Source: an uncultured Campylobacter sp.
GTDB taxonomy: Bacteria > Campylobacterota > Campylobacteria > Campylobacterales > Campylobacteraceae
DNA length: 64,000 bases
Assembly: GCF_937921625.1 (NCBI RefSeq)
Contig: NZ_CAKZTI010000026.1
Coordinates: 24,019-88,018, forward strand
Reading direction: 5' to 3'
In this document: positions 44,853 to 53,537 of the stretch, piece by piece
Layout of the letters: each line of letters begins with the position of its first letter
Numbering within the stretch: the stretch's first letter is position 1
Position numbers and translations under genes: made by a program
Notes under the pieces: generated by a model
Seen by the model: the letters and a program-made list of their open reading frames with translations, nothing else
Told to the model about the DNA's origin: nothing
Database searches by the model: none

Positions 44853-45840
44853 TATGTTCCTTTTTAAAAATTTATTCGCAAATTTGCGGTTTTTCAAATT
44901 TCATTTTATTGAAATTCCCGCTCTTTGAAAATTTAGCCCAAAAGCGCCGACATGAGCCTATGCAAACGCTAGCCGAAGCCACGCTTTAAAATTCACTTTT
45001 TGAAATTTCATCTCGTTAAAATTTCGCTTCGTTAAAATTTTGCGCTTTTGAAATTTACTCAGTCAAAACTTCGCTTTTTTAAAATTTACCTCGCTAAAAT
45101 TTCATACTTTTAAGGTTTTGCTCTTCCGCCAAAAAACACTTTCACAAAAGGCGCGGCAGTGAACGAATGAGGATTTTGAAACTCCATTATACGTTTTAAA
45201 TTTCACTCGTGCATCGCCAAGGCAAATCAAATTTTTAAAAATTTTACTCAGACGCTTAAGTGCAAATCGCGCTTTTAAATCCGCTTAAATCTATCAAGGC
45301 GTGCTTTGGGCCTAGATGATCTGCGGTCGCTCGCCATGTTATCGTTTGGCGCAAGGTTTGGGGCACGCGCATCCGACGCAGCGATTGATTAAATTTAGCC
45401 TGCACATGGACTCGCCGCTCAAATTCGACCCTGCGTATTCGACCCTACCCGCCGCACCCCGAGCTTCCGTTCTCGCTCTCGCAAGCAGAGCAATTTTACG
45501 CATTCCCTACAAGCTTTGCCACGCTTTGACGGTAGCCGTGAGTAAAATTCCTAAAGGACGAGTTTCTTAAACCCTTCCGTCGCAGACCGACACTTGATAC
45601 AAACGGCCCGCACGAGAAAAAACGAACTCAAAAGAACAAAACGTGCGCGAGGCAGGGCAGGTAGCCACCAAGATCGCGCCGAATGATATAACACGCAAAA
45701 AGTATTCGCCATTAGCGCGTGAAAACTTTAGTTCGAAGCAAAACGTTGCGAGCAGATTTAAAATTTTACCCCAGAGGTTTTATCTATCGCACTCGCGCCG
45801 CCGCCTTTAATTCGCCGTTTGCGCCGCGCAAGCTGCGAAA
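44853..45840. repeat. Gene-free stretch holding an AAATTT-phased tandem repeat (44989-45102)
   Basis: About 990 bases without a credible gene. In the first third the hexamer AAATTT or a one-base variant recurs at 44989, 45003, 45019, 45035, 45051, 45066, 45082 and 45097, that is every 14-16 bases with variable bases between. This is the non-coding counterpart of the 12- and 15-nt-periodic insertions inside genes. The rest shows only low-complexity words and chance frames (for example 45316-45570). Confidence 0.75.
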
Positions 45841-47262
45841 TCAGCCCAGCTTCTGTTTCAGAAGCTCGTTCACCTTCGCGGGGTTAAACGCGCCCTTGCC
45901 CTCTTTCATCACTTGACCTACAAAGAAGCCAAATAGCTTGTCCTTGCCGCCGCGGTAGTCCGCGACCTTCTCCTCGTTCGCGCCCATCACACGCGCTATG
46001 ATCTCCAAAATCGCGCCGTCGTCGCTTACCTGCCTCAAGCCTAGCTTGTCGATGACTGAGCTTACGGCCTCGTCGTGCTCCATTAGATAATCAAGCACCT
46101 CTTTGGCGGCCTTTTGCGACACTGCGCCGCCTTCGATCGCGCTTAAAAGCTCGCTCATCTTCGCGCTACCTACGGGCGAATCCTCGATCGTAACGCCATT
46201 TTTGAGCCTGCCCGCAAGCTCGACGGTAAGCCAGCTGACGCAGAGTTTGGGCTCATGCCCCGCCGCGATCAGATCCTCAAAAAATCGTGCGTTTTCGTAG
46301 GTCGAGATTATAATCTCAGCGTCCTTCTCTTTAACGCCCAGCTCGCGGACGTAGCGTGCCTTTTTCTGATCGGGTAGCTCGGGGATCTGCTGCGCAGCAG
46401 CCAGCATCTCGTCATCCACGATCACGGTTAGCAGGTCGGGGTCTGGGAAGTAGCGATACTCGGCGCTGTCTTCTTTGCTGCGCATCGGCTTAGTGATGAG
46501 CTTAGCGGTGTCAAAAAGGCGGGTTTCTTGCACGACCTCTTGCTCATATTTGCCGTCCTGCCACGCTTCGATCTGACGCTCGATCTCGAACTCGATCGCC
46601 TTTTGGATAAATTTAAAGGAGTTCAAATTTTTAATCTCCACGCGCGTATAGAGCTTTTGCTCGCCTTGTGGACGGATGCTGACGTTTACGTCACAGCGAA
46701 ACGAGCCCTCCTGCATATTCGCGTCGCTGATATTTAAAAAGCGCAAAATGCTGTGGAGTTTTTTTAGATACGCGACCGCCTCGTCCGCAGAGCGCATATC
46801 GGGCTCGCTTACGATCTCCAAAAGCGGCGTACCGGCGCGATTTAGATCAACTAGGCTGCGCGAGCTTTCGTGATTATTTTTGCCCGCGTCCTCCTCCAGG
46901 TGCGCGCGCGTGATGCCGATGCGCTTGCTCTGTCCCTCCGCAGCTATAAAAAGCTCGCCGTGCTCGACGATCGGGATCGTCCACTGCGAAATTTGATATG
47001 CCTTGGGAAGGTCGGGGTAGAAGTAGTTTTTGCGGTCGAATACCGACTTGCGATTGATCGTCGCATTGACGGCGGTGCCGAAGCTGATGGCTTTTTTAAC
47101 CGCCTCCTCGTTTAGCACGGGAAGAGCGCCCGGAAGCGCCAAGCAGGTCGGGCAGACATGCGAATTCGCCTCGTCGCCGAAGCTCGTGGGGCAGGAGCAG
47201 AAAATTTTTGTTTTGGTATTTAGCTGGCAGTGTACCTCCAGGCCGATCACGGTTTCAAACAT
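45841..47262 (-). CDS. gatB: Aspartyl/glutamyl-tRNA amidotransferase subunit B
   Basis: The tRNA-binding subunit of GatCAB, which amidates misacylated Glu-tRNA-Gln and Asp-tRNA-Asn in organisms lacking GlnRS or AsnRS. The 473-residue protein has the N-terminal signature FETVIGLEVHCQLNTKTKIF and zinc-site cysteines (FCSCPTSFG, CPTCLALPG). The catalytic-domain segment LEEDAGKNNH and the C-terminal YqeY-like domain ending NPAKVNELLKQKL are present. It stands alone. Confidence 0.97.
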   Translation of the reverse strand: MFETVIGLEVHCQLNTKTKIFCSCPTSFGDEANSHVCPTCLALPGALPVLNEEAVKKAISFGTAVNATINRKSVFDRKNYFYPDLPKAYQISQWTIPIVEHGELFIAAEGQSKRIGITRAHLEEDAGKNNHESSRSLVDLNRAGTPLLEIVSEPDMRSADEAVAYLKKLHSILRFLNISDANMQEGSFRCDVNVSIRPQGEQKLYTRVEIKNLNSFKFIQKAIEFEIERQIEAWQDGKYEQEVVQETRLFDTAKLITKPMRSKEDSAEYRYFPDPDLLTVIVDDEMLAAAQQIPELPDQKKARYVRELGVKEKDAEIIISTYENARFFEDLIAAGHEPKLCVSWLTVELAGRLKNGVTIEDSPVGSAKMSELLSAIEGGAVSQKAAKEVLDYLMEHDEAVSSVIDKLGLRQVSDDGAILEIIARVMGANEEKVADYRGGKDKLFGFFVGQVMKEGKGAFNPAKVNELLKQKLG

Positions 47263-47375
47263 AAACTTAACCTTTTAGAATAAAAATTTCGCGCAATTTT
47301 ACAATTTTTTGCTTTAATACTCGCTTGCGGCGGCGCACGGCGCGGCTAAATTTTAAAATTTAATCGGATAGATTT

Positions 47376-47600
47376 CTATTCGCCGCCATGAAGGAGCTTT
47401 TCTTTCAGATCGAAAACATCAACCATCAAGCAGGTGATGATGACGCAAATCACGCCAGGAGCGGTGCAGATGAAGAGGAATTTTAACCCCAAAAAATAAA
47501 ATGACGGATAGGCAAAAAAGACGAATGCGCCGACGAAGATCAATCCGAACGACGCACCCACGAGGAAGTATAATAAATTTCGCTTAAAATTAATGCTCAT
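47376..47600 (-). CDS. Small membrane protein downstream of atpB
   Basis: A 74-residue protein with two membrane helices (about 9-34 and 39-61), a short basic N-terminus and a charged C-terminus. It overlaps the end of atpB by 11 bases, so it is coupled to the F0 a-subunit gene. A small membrane protein in this position could be an assembly or accessory factor, but I know of no assigned function. Confidence 0.7.
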   Translation of the reverse strand: MSINFKRNLLYFLVGASFGLIFVGAFVFFAYPSFYFLGLKFLFICTAPGVICVIITCLMVDVFDLKEKLLHGGE

Positions 47601-48270
47601 TGACGATCACGGCGCCCGCTAGATAAACGTAGCTTAAAACCATGAAAATAAAAGTCTGTAAAATCGCCATAAAAGTAAGCAGCGCAAACGGTACCATCGG
47701 TATTAGCGCAGGAGCGAGAGTAAGCATAACGAGTAGGAAGGTATCGTCGCCTTTGATGTTTCCAAAAAGTCGGAAAGAAAGCGATACGACGCGCGAAAAA
47801 TGCGAGACGATCTCTATGACGAACATAAACGGAGCTAGAAGTGCTACCGGCCCCATAAAGTGCTTTAGGTAGTTGATCACGCCATGCTCGCGAACACCCT
47901 CGAAATGGTAATACAACCAAACGCAAAGGGTAAGTGAAAGGGTTAAATTTAGACTTGCGCTCGGCGACTCAAAGCCTGGCACCAAGCCGATAACGTTACT
48001 AAAAAATATCACAAATCCCAATGTTGCGATTAGCGGAAGATATTTTTTGGCTTGTTCCTCACTACCCATCGCGTCCTTACCGATCGTTAGTACGCCGCTT
48101 AAGTAGGCTTCGGCGATGTTTTGCATACCGTGGGGCACAAGCTGAAGCGAGCGAGTGGAGCAAAGCGCGACGGCTACGATGATAGCGACGACCAAAAAGA
48201 GGTAAAAAAGGTAGATAAAAGTGTGGTCGTAAGAAATTAAACCGCCGAAAAGAAAGATGTCTTTTAGCAT
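47590..48270 (-). CDS. atpB: ATP synthase F0 subunit a
   Basis: Forms the proton half-channels against the c-ring. The 226-residue product has about six membrane helices, with the essential Arg in SLSFRLFGNIKGDD and the helix-5 segment FMAILQTFIFMVLSYVYLAGA. The other ATP synthase genes are elsewhere, as is usual in campylobacters, where atpB stands apart from the F1 cluster. It diverges from hrcA. Confidence 0.95.
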   Translation of the reverse strand: MLKDIFLFGGLISYDHTFIYLFYLFLVVAIIVAVALCSTRSLQLVPHGMQNIAEAYLSGVLTIGKDAMGSEEQAKKYLPLIATLGFVIFFSNVIGLVPGFESPSASLNLTLSLTLCVWLYYHFEGVREHGVINYLKHFMGPVALLAPFMFVIEIVSHFSRVVSLSFRLFGNIKGDDTFLLVMLTLAPALIPMVPFALLTFMAILQTFIFMVLSYVYLAGAVIVNEH

Positions 48271-48787
48271 AAAAACCCTTGATCGTTGAAATTTGAGGCG
48301 TATTTTACACTTCTATTCGTTAAAGTATATTTAAATTTACGCTAGCAAGTAAAATTTTGAGCTTTGCGAGTTCTTGCATCGCTTTGCTTGCCTAGCACTT
48401 TCGTCTAGCTTGCGCGCCATTTCTGCGGAAATTTTGCGTTTTTTTGGCATTTAGCTCCATATTTACAGCAAATGACAAAATTTTTGCTAGTAAGCACGAA
48501 ATTTGCAGCTACACTGCCAATTCGCTATTTTTGCAAAATAGAATTTAATCTAGCGCATACAGCGAAGCCCTAAGCCGGCTGGCGGTAAAATTTGTATTTA
48601 CAAATGCAAAAAATACGATAAAATTTACCGCGACGGCGCCGTGGCGAATTCCAAGAATTCCAAGAATTCCAAGAATTCCAAGAATTCCAAGAATTCCAAG
48701 AATTCCACTCAGCTCAAAAAATCATAGTTAAAATTTAGCAAACTCAGGACCCGATTGCTAAAATTTTATAAAATTTATATAAAAACC
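48271..48787. other. Divergent atpB-hrcA intergenic region
   Basis: About 517 bases of AT-rich DNA with no gene. It contains the 9-bp tandem repeat and, at its right end, the hrcA promoter. The atpB promoter, reading leftward, must lie near 48290-48330, but I see no consensus boxes. Confidence 0.5.
48647..48707. repeat. Tandem 9-bp repeat AATTCCAAG, six copies plus one partial
   Basis: Perfect head-to-tail copies start at 48647, 48656, 48665, 48674, 48683 and 48692; a seventh (48701) ends AATTCCACT. Every copy except the first is preceded by G, making a GAATTC hexamer. It lies in the atpB-hrcA divergent intergenic region, about 80 bases before the hrcA -35 box. Copy number is likely to vary by slippage. 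Confidence 0.95.
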
Positions 48788-48845
48788 TTGACATCCTACC
48801 ACTCAATGTTGTATAATACTGGCAATCTTACCGAAAGAGTGCTAA
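48788..48845 (+). promoter_or_regulatory. hrcA promoter with overlapping CIRCE operator
   Basis: -35 TTGACA (48788-48793), 18-base spacing, -10 TATAAT (48812-48817). Immediately downstream is an imperfect CIRCE inverted repeat: CTGGCAATC (48819-48827), 9 bases, GAGTGCTAA (48837-48845). The right half matches the consensus exactly, the left half 6 of 9. HrcA bound here would block initiation, giving autoregulation of hrcA-grpE-dnaK. The promoter also shows that the long upstream frame extension is not translated. Confidence 0.85.
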
Positions 48846-48847
48846 AA

Positions 48848-49636
48848 GTGAAAACGAATAAACGTGATATGATCCTGGAATCCATCATTTCCGCCTATCT
48901 CGATAGCAATACCCCGATCGGATCTTCAGAGCTGGGTGAGCGTATGGGCGTAGCGATGTCAGCGTCTAGCATCCGAATTTATTTTAAGCGCTTAAGCGAT
49001 GAGGGGGCTTTGACGCAGCTTCATGTAAGCGGTGGTAGAATTCCAACGGTTGCGACGATGCAGGATTACTGGCGCGCTAGGCTTAGCTTCGACGATGAGT
49101 TAAAAATAGACGATGCTCGCGAGCTAGAAGCGGTGCTTGAGGATTTTGAAATTTACTGTATGATTTTCAACGCCGAAAACGAAGCCCTAAGCGAAGTCAT
49201 CAATCACGATGATCGTTTCATAATCCTTGCATTTAGAACGGACGAGATTATCTTAAAATACGATTTTAGAGTTTTTAAATTCCTATCAAATTTAATAGGA
49301 ATTTCACTCGGAGATTTGGAGCTAGCTTCGATACAGATCGGACTGCGCGAGCTTAGCACCAAGATCAGGGAGCTAAAAAATTCTAAAATCGAATTTCTTT
49401 GTAACGAGGTCGTGGCGTATAAAATTTTCAAAGACGAGCGGTTTAAAATTTTACTCAACCCCTCGATCGCCGTAAATTTTACGAAAAATTTGATCTTCGC
49501 GCCCTACTTCGAGCACGGATTTATGGGGATCAAACGCCCCGTAAAATTCGAAGGCGAGGACGCTACGATGATCTGCGCAGGCAGCGTTTACGAGAATTAC
49601 GAGAAATTTTTTAACTACGCTAAAGGAGTAGCATGA
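48848..49636 (+). CDS. hrcA: Heat-inducible transcription repressor HrcA
   Basis: Represses chaperone operons at CIRCE sites. The start is the GTG at 48848 (VKTNKRDMILESIISAYLDS), because the promoter and CIRCE element occupy the upstream part of the open frame; a GTG at 48839 is the alternative. The 262-residue product has the N-terminal winged helix (about 5-75, IGSSELGERMGVAMSASSIR) and the GAF-like middle domain. It overlaps grpE by 4 bases (ATGA), forming the hrcA-grpE-dnaK operon. Confidence 0.93.
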   Translation: MKTNKRDMILESIISAYLDSNTPIGSSELGERMGVAMSASSIRIYFKRLSDEGALTQLHVSGGRIPTVATMQDYWRARLSFDDELKIDDARELEAVLEDFEIYCMIFNAENEALSEVINHDDRFIILAFRTDEIILKYDFRVFKFLSNLIGISLGDLELASIQIGLRELSTKIRELKNSKIEFLCNEVVAYKIFKDERFKILLNPSIAVNFTKNLIFAPYFEHGFMGIKRPVKFEGEDATMICAGSVYENYEKFFNYAKGVA

Positions 49637-50208
49637 GCCATAAATTTAAAGAGCACGGCGATAAAAATGCAGCGTGCGATAGTGAAGAAAAAGAGGTTTG
49701 CGAGCAGTGCGCGTCAGAGGCGAGCGAGCCACAAGAGGCGCAGACATGCGACGATACCGATGCGCAGATACAAAAGCTTCAAAACGAGCTAAGTGAGATT
49801 ACTGATAAATTTTACCGCGCCAATGCGGATTTTGAAAATCTCAAAAAACGTTTGGAAAAAGAAAAAGATAGCGCTGTTGCTTACGCTAGCGAGAGCTTTG
49901 CGAAGGATCTGCTGCCGATAATCGACGCGCTTGAGGAAGCCGCCAAAATTGATGTGGAAGGTAATGAGCTTGCAGATAAAATTGAAGTCGGCGTAAAACA
50001 ATGTCTAAGCCTTTTTACAAAGACTTTTGAAAAATACGGTATCATTCCGATAGCGACGGATGCGGGATTTGATCCTAGCGTGCATAACGCCATCTCGATG
50101 ATTGAAGCCGAAGGCGCTAAAAAAGGCGATATAGTTCAGGTCTATCAAAAAGGCTATATGTATAAGCAGCGCGTTTTGCGCGCCGCTATGGTAGTAGTGG
50201 CGAAATAA
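49633..50208 (+). CDS. grpE: Nucleotide exchange factor GrpE
   Basis: Releases ADP from DnaK. The 191-residue product has a Cys- and Glu-rich N-terminal tail (about 1-40), a long coiled coil (about 41-100, with YRANADFENLKKRLEKEK), and the beta-domain signature GVKQCLSLFTKTFEKYGI and FDPSVHNAISMIEAEGAKKG. The start overlaps the hrcA stop by 4 bases. The four cysteines in the N-terminal tail are unusual for GrpE. Confidence 0.96.
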   Translation: MSHKFKEHGDKNAACDSEEKEVCEQCASEASEPQEAQTCDDTDAQIQKLQNELSEITDKFYRANADFENLKKRLEKEKDSAVAYASESFAKDLLPIIDALEEAAKIDVEGNELADKIEVGVKQCLSLFTKTFEKYGIIPIATDAGFDPSVHNAISMIEAEGAKKGDIVQVYQKGYMYKQRVLRAAMVVVAK

Positions 50209-50252
50209 TCGTCCAAATTTTAAAATTTTAAATTCAATACAAAGGATAAAAA

Positions 50253-52127
50253 ATGGCAAAAGTCATAGGCATCGACCTAGGAACAACAAACTCGTGCGTA
50301 AGCATATTCGAGCGTGGCGAGAGCAAGATCATACCGAACAAAGAGGGTAAAAATACCACTCCGTCGGTAGTCGCTTTCACCGACAAAGGCGAGGTTTTAG
50401 TAGGCGACAGCGCTAAACGCCAAGCAGTCACTAACCCGGAAAAGACGATCTACTCAATCAAGCGCATCATGGGTCTTATGATGAACGAGAAAAACGCGCA
50501 GGAAGCCAAAAAGCGCCTGCCGTATAAAATCATCGACCGAAACGGCGCCTGCGCGGTAGAGATCGCGGGCAAGGTTTATACGCCGCAAGAAATTTCAGCC
50601 AAGGTGCTAATTAAGCTAAAAGAGGATGCCGAGGCGTTTTTGGGCGAGCCCGTCGTCGATGCGGTCATCACCGTGCCTGCGTATTTTAACGACAGTCAAA
50701 GAAAGGCTACAAAAGAAGCAGGAACAATCGCGGGTCTAAACGTGCTTCGTATCATCAACGAGCCGACCGCAGCGGCGCTTGCGTATGGACTGGATAAAAA
50801 AGAATCCGAAAAGATCGTCGTTTACGATCTAGGCGGTGGTACATTCGACGTAACCGTGCTAGAAACCGGCGATAGCGTCGTAGAAGTTTTAGCTACCGGC
50901 GGTAATGCATTTTTGGGCGGTGATGATTTCGATAACAAACTGATCGACTTTTTAACATCGGAATTTCAATCTGAAACAGGCATCGACTTGCGTGGCGATG
51001 TCATGGCTATGCAACGCCTAAAAGAGGCTGCGGAAAACGCCAAAAAAGAGCTAAGCAGCGCGATGGAAACGACGGTAAATTTACCTTTCATCACCGCTGA
51101 TGCCACAGGTCCAAAGCACCTGATGAAAACTATCACTAGAGCTAAATTTGAAAGTATGATAGATTCTTTGGTAGATGAGACCATAAGCACTCTCAAAAAG
51201 GTCGTAAGCGATGCGGGGCTAAGTATGAACGACATCAAAGAAGTCGTCATGGTGGGCGGCTCGACGCGTGTGCCTTTGGTGCAAGAGGAGGTCAAAAAGG
51301 CTTTCGGCAAGGAGTTAAATAAGAGCGTAAACCCTGACGAAGTCGTAGCAATCGGCGCAGCGATCCAAGGCGCGGTTATCAAAGGCGACGTAAAAGACGT
51401 GCTACTGCTCGACGTCACTCCGCTAAGCCTCGGCATTGAAACCCTAGGTGGCGTGATGACCAAGATCATCGAGAAGGGAACTACAATACCTACGAAAAAG
51501 TCTCAAACCTTCTCGACAGCAGAGGATAATCAAAGCGCCGTTACGATCAACGTCTTGCAGGGCGAGCGCGAGTTTGCGAAAGACAACAAATCGCTAGGAA
51601 ATTTCAATTTAGAGGGCATCATGCCCGCTCCTCGCGGCGTACCGCAGATCGAGGTGGAATTTAACATCGATGCGAACGGAATTTTAACCGTTTCGGCAAA
51701 AGACAAGGCTACCGGCAAGGCAACCGACATCCGCATCACCGGCTCAAGCGGCTTAAGCGACGCCGAGATCGATAAAATGGTAAAGGATGCCGAGCTTCAC
51801 AAAGAGGAAGACAACAAGCGCAAAGAAACCGTCGAGGCGCGCAACCAAGCCGATAGCATCGCACATCAAACCGAAAAGAGCCTAAGCGAGATGGGCGAGA
51901 AGGTACCGGGCGATCTACGCGCTAAGATCGAGAGCGCGCTAAACGATCTAAAAGCCGTGCTAAAGGATGAAAACGCGAGCAAAGAAGCGATAAACTCTAA
52001 AGTAGAAGCCCTAAGCAAGGTCGCCGAGGATCTATACAAGGCTGCCAGCGCAAATCAGGGCGCACAAGGCGGATCGCAAAGCAGCGGTAAAAAAGACGAC
52101 GACGTCATCGACGCCGAAGTCGAGTAA
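50253..52127 (+). CDS. dnaK: Chaperone DnaK (Hsp70)
   Basis: An ATP-dependent chaperone. The 624-residue protein has the nucleotide-binding domain motifs IGIDLGTTNSCVS, VYDLGGGTFDVTVLE and VGGSTRVPLV, then the linker DVLLLDVTPLSLG, a substrate-binding domain and a helical lid ending in DDDVIDAEVE. Its ATG lies 44 bases after grpE with AAAGGAT upstream, so it is the third gene of the CIRCE-controlled operon. Confidence 0.98.
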   Translation: MAKVIGIDLGTTNSCVSIFERGESKIIPNKEGKNTTPSVVAFTDKGEVLVGDSAKRQAVTNPEKTIYSIKRIMGLMMNEKNAQEAKKRLPYKIIDRNGACAVEIAGKVYTPQEISAKVLIKLKEDAEAFLGEPVVDAVITVPAYFNDSQRKATKEAGTIAGLNVLRIINEPTAAALAYGLDKKESEKIVVYDLGGGTFDVTVLETGDSVVEVLATGGNAFLGGDDFDNKLIDFLTSEFQSETGIDLRGDVMAMQRLKEAAENAKKELSSAMETTVNLPFITADATGPKHLMKTITRAKFESMIDSLVDETISTLKKVVSDAGLSMNDIKEVVMVGGSTRVPLVQEEVKKAFGKELNKSVNPDEVVAIGAAIQGAVIKGDVKDVLLLDVTPLSLGIETLGGVMTKIIEKGTTIPTKKSQTFSTAEDNQSAVTINVLQGEREFAKDNKSLGNFNLEGIMPAPRGVPQIEVEFNIDANGILTVSAKDKATGKATDIRITGSSGLSDAEIDKMVKDAELHKEEDNKRKETVEARNQADSIAHQTEKSLSEMGEKVPGDLRAKIESALNDLKAVLKDENASKEAINSKVEALSKVAEDLYKAASANQGAQGGSQSSGKKDDDVIDAEVE

Positions 52128-52172
52128 CCCCCCGCCGCAAAGTGAAATTTTATAGCCACGCGCTCGGTAGTT

Positions 52173-52200
52173 TTGCCTGCGCTTGAAAGGCAATTTTACC
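52173..52200 (+). terminator. Candidate terminator after dnaK
   Basis: TTGCCT (52173-52178) and AGGCAA (52188-52193) can pair around a 9-base loop and are followed by TTTTA. The stem is short, so strength is uncertain. It lies 46 bases after the dnaK stop. Confidence 0.4.
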
Positions 52201-52583
52201 GGCACGCGGCAGAAGCAGTTCCACAAACCGCGCATAAAATTTCATAGCTTTACAAGCTTGGGCGCTTTTCATACGCCCAAGCTTAACCGCAACTTCAAAT
52301 TAAATTCATAACAAACTAAAATTTTTGAGTCACACATAAATACTACTAAATTTTGCGCTGTATAAATATCGCTAGACATTAGAGTATATCCAAACGCGAC
52401 TGAAATTTCTTCGCGCCGATCTCAAATATAGCTGATTTTAAGCCTATCACCTACAAACAGCACTGCGATAAATTTAAACGCATGGCGAGAAAGTAAAAAA
52501 TGTATCGTAAAAAAAACGCCCGCTAAATTTTAGAAGCAAAATAGCTAAATTTAAAGACGCGCAGATTGATTTATGAAAAAGCA
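52194..52583. other. Gene-free stretch between dnaK and tupA
   Basis: About 390 bases of AT-rich DNA between converging genes. No reading frame of note and no RNA gene recognised; the tupA terminator closes it on the right. Confidence 0.5.
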
Positions 52584-52617
52584 AAAGCCCAAAGACGGCG
52601 CTTCGCCTTTGGGCTTT
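52584..52617 (-). terminator. Rho-independent terminator of tupA
   Basis: AAAGCCCAAAG (52584-52594) and CTTTGGGCTTT (52607-52617) form a perfect 11-bp stem with a 12-base loop. On the minus strand the stem is followed by TTGCTTTTTC, a U-rich tract, and it lies about 25 bases after the tupA stop. Confidence 0.85.
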
Positions 52618-52641
52618 AAATTTAGCCTTATTTAGCTAAAG

Positions 52642-53460
52642 CTAGTTCTTGCGAGTATTCGCATCGGGGGTGAAAAGCGGCTTATTTAGCAGCTTGAAAT
52701 CGCCTACGAACTTCTGCCCCTTCTCGCTAGTGATCCATTTGATGAAGCGCTGCGCGTTTTCATAGTCGGCTTTTGGGCAATGCTTCGGATTGACCGCTAT
52801 TACGGAGTAAAAATTCTTCAGATCGTTATCGCCTTCGTTGATGATGACCATATCGGGGTTGCCCTTTTTATTGTCCTCGTATTTGATGTAGGTGCCGCGA
52901 TCGGTGAAGGTCACGCCCTTTTGCTCGGCGGCTGCGTTGATCGTAGCGATCATACCTTGACCGGTTTGGTTATACCACGCCTCGTTTTCAGGCACGGCGC
53001 CCTCAACCTTTTTCCAAATTCCTTTCTCTTTGTTATCGGTGCCAGATTTGTCTCCGCGAGAGAAAAATTTAATCTTCTCCGCCTTGATCAGCTCGAATGA
53101 GCCTTTAAGGTCCTTGCCTTTAAATTTAGGCGCGATCGATTTATCGGCGATGAGGATAAAATCGTTATACATAACGGGCGTGCGATCAACGCCGAAGCCT
53201 TTTTCTACAAATTCTTTCTCGACCTTCGGCGAATGCACGAAAAGTATGTCCGCATCGCAGTTCTCGCCAAGCTTTAGAGCAGCACCCGTACCTACCGCCG
53301 TCCATTTGACATCTACGCCGGTTTCCGCCTTATACTCAGGATAGATCGCATCTAGCAAGCCCGTATTATCGGTACTCGTTGTAGTTGCCATCACCAAATC
53401 GTTATCGGCGGCAAAAAGGCTCGCGCTAAGAGCGAGCGAAACAAAAAATATTTTTTTCAT
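52642..53460 (-). CDS. tupA: Tungstate ABC transporter, periplasmic binding protein TupA
   Basis: Binds tungstate in the periplasm for import by TupBC. The start is the ATG at 53460 (MKKIFFVSLALSASLFAAD), which follows AGGAG and gives a normal signal peptide cleaved near FAA-DN. The 272-residue protein has the TupA signature ATTTSTDNTGLLD right after the signal, then TAVGTGAALKLGENCDADILFVH. It is divergent from tupBC, the arrangement known in C. jejuni. Tungsten or molybdenum would serve the formate dehydrogenase encoded at 61466. Confidence 0.95.
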   Translation of the reverse strand: MKKIFFVSLALSASLFAADNDLVMATTTSTDNTGLLDAIYPEYKAETGVDVKWTAVGTGAALKLGENCDADILFVHSPKVEKEFVEKGFGVDRTPVMYNDFILIADKSIAPKFKGKDLKGSFELIKAEKIKFFSRGDKSGTDNKEKGIWKKVEGAVPENEAWYNQTGQGMIATINAAAEQKGVTFTDRGTYIKYEDNKKGNPDMVIINEGDNDLKNFYSVIAVNPKHCPKADYENAQRFIKWITSEKGQKFVGDFKLLNKPLFTPDANTRKN

Positions 53461-53480
53461 TTTATCTCCTTTAAAAAATA

Positions 53481-53493
53481 TGCTATTATAGCA
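53481..53493. promoter_or_regulatory. Palindrome over the tupA -10 element
   Basis: TGCTATTATAGCA is a perfect palindrome around its central base. On the minus strand it contains TATAAT (53485-53490), the likely tupA -10 box. A related AATAGCACA follows at 53521-53529 toward tupB. This is a candidate operator for a metal-responsive repressor such as the ModE-like protein at 59599. Confidence 0.5.
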
Positions 53494-53537
53494 CATAAAT
53501 TTGGTTTATAAATATGCCAAAATAGCACATTTAGGAC

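Noticed and set aside
45316..45570. 84-codon plus-strand frame
   Set aside because: Composition like translated non-coding DNA and isolated; no recognisable domain or start signal.
48755..48847. 31-codon N-terminal extension of HrcA
   Set aside because: The region contains the promoter -35, -10 and CIRCE operator, so it cannot be translated from the same transcript.
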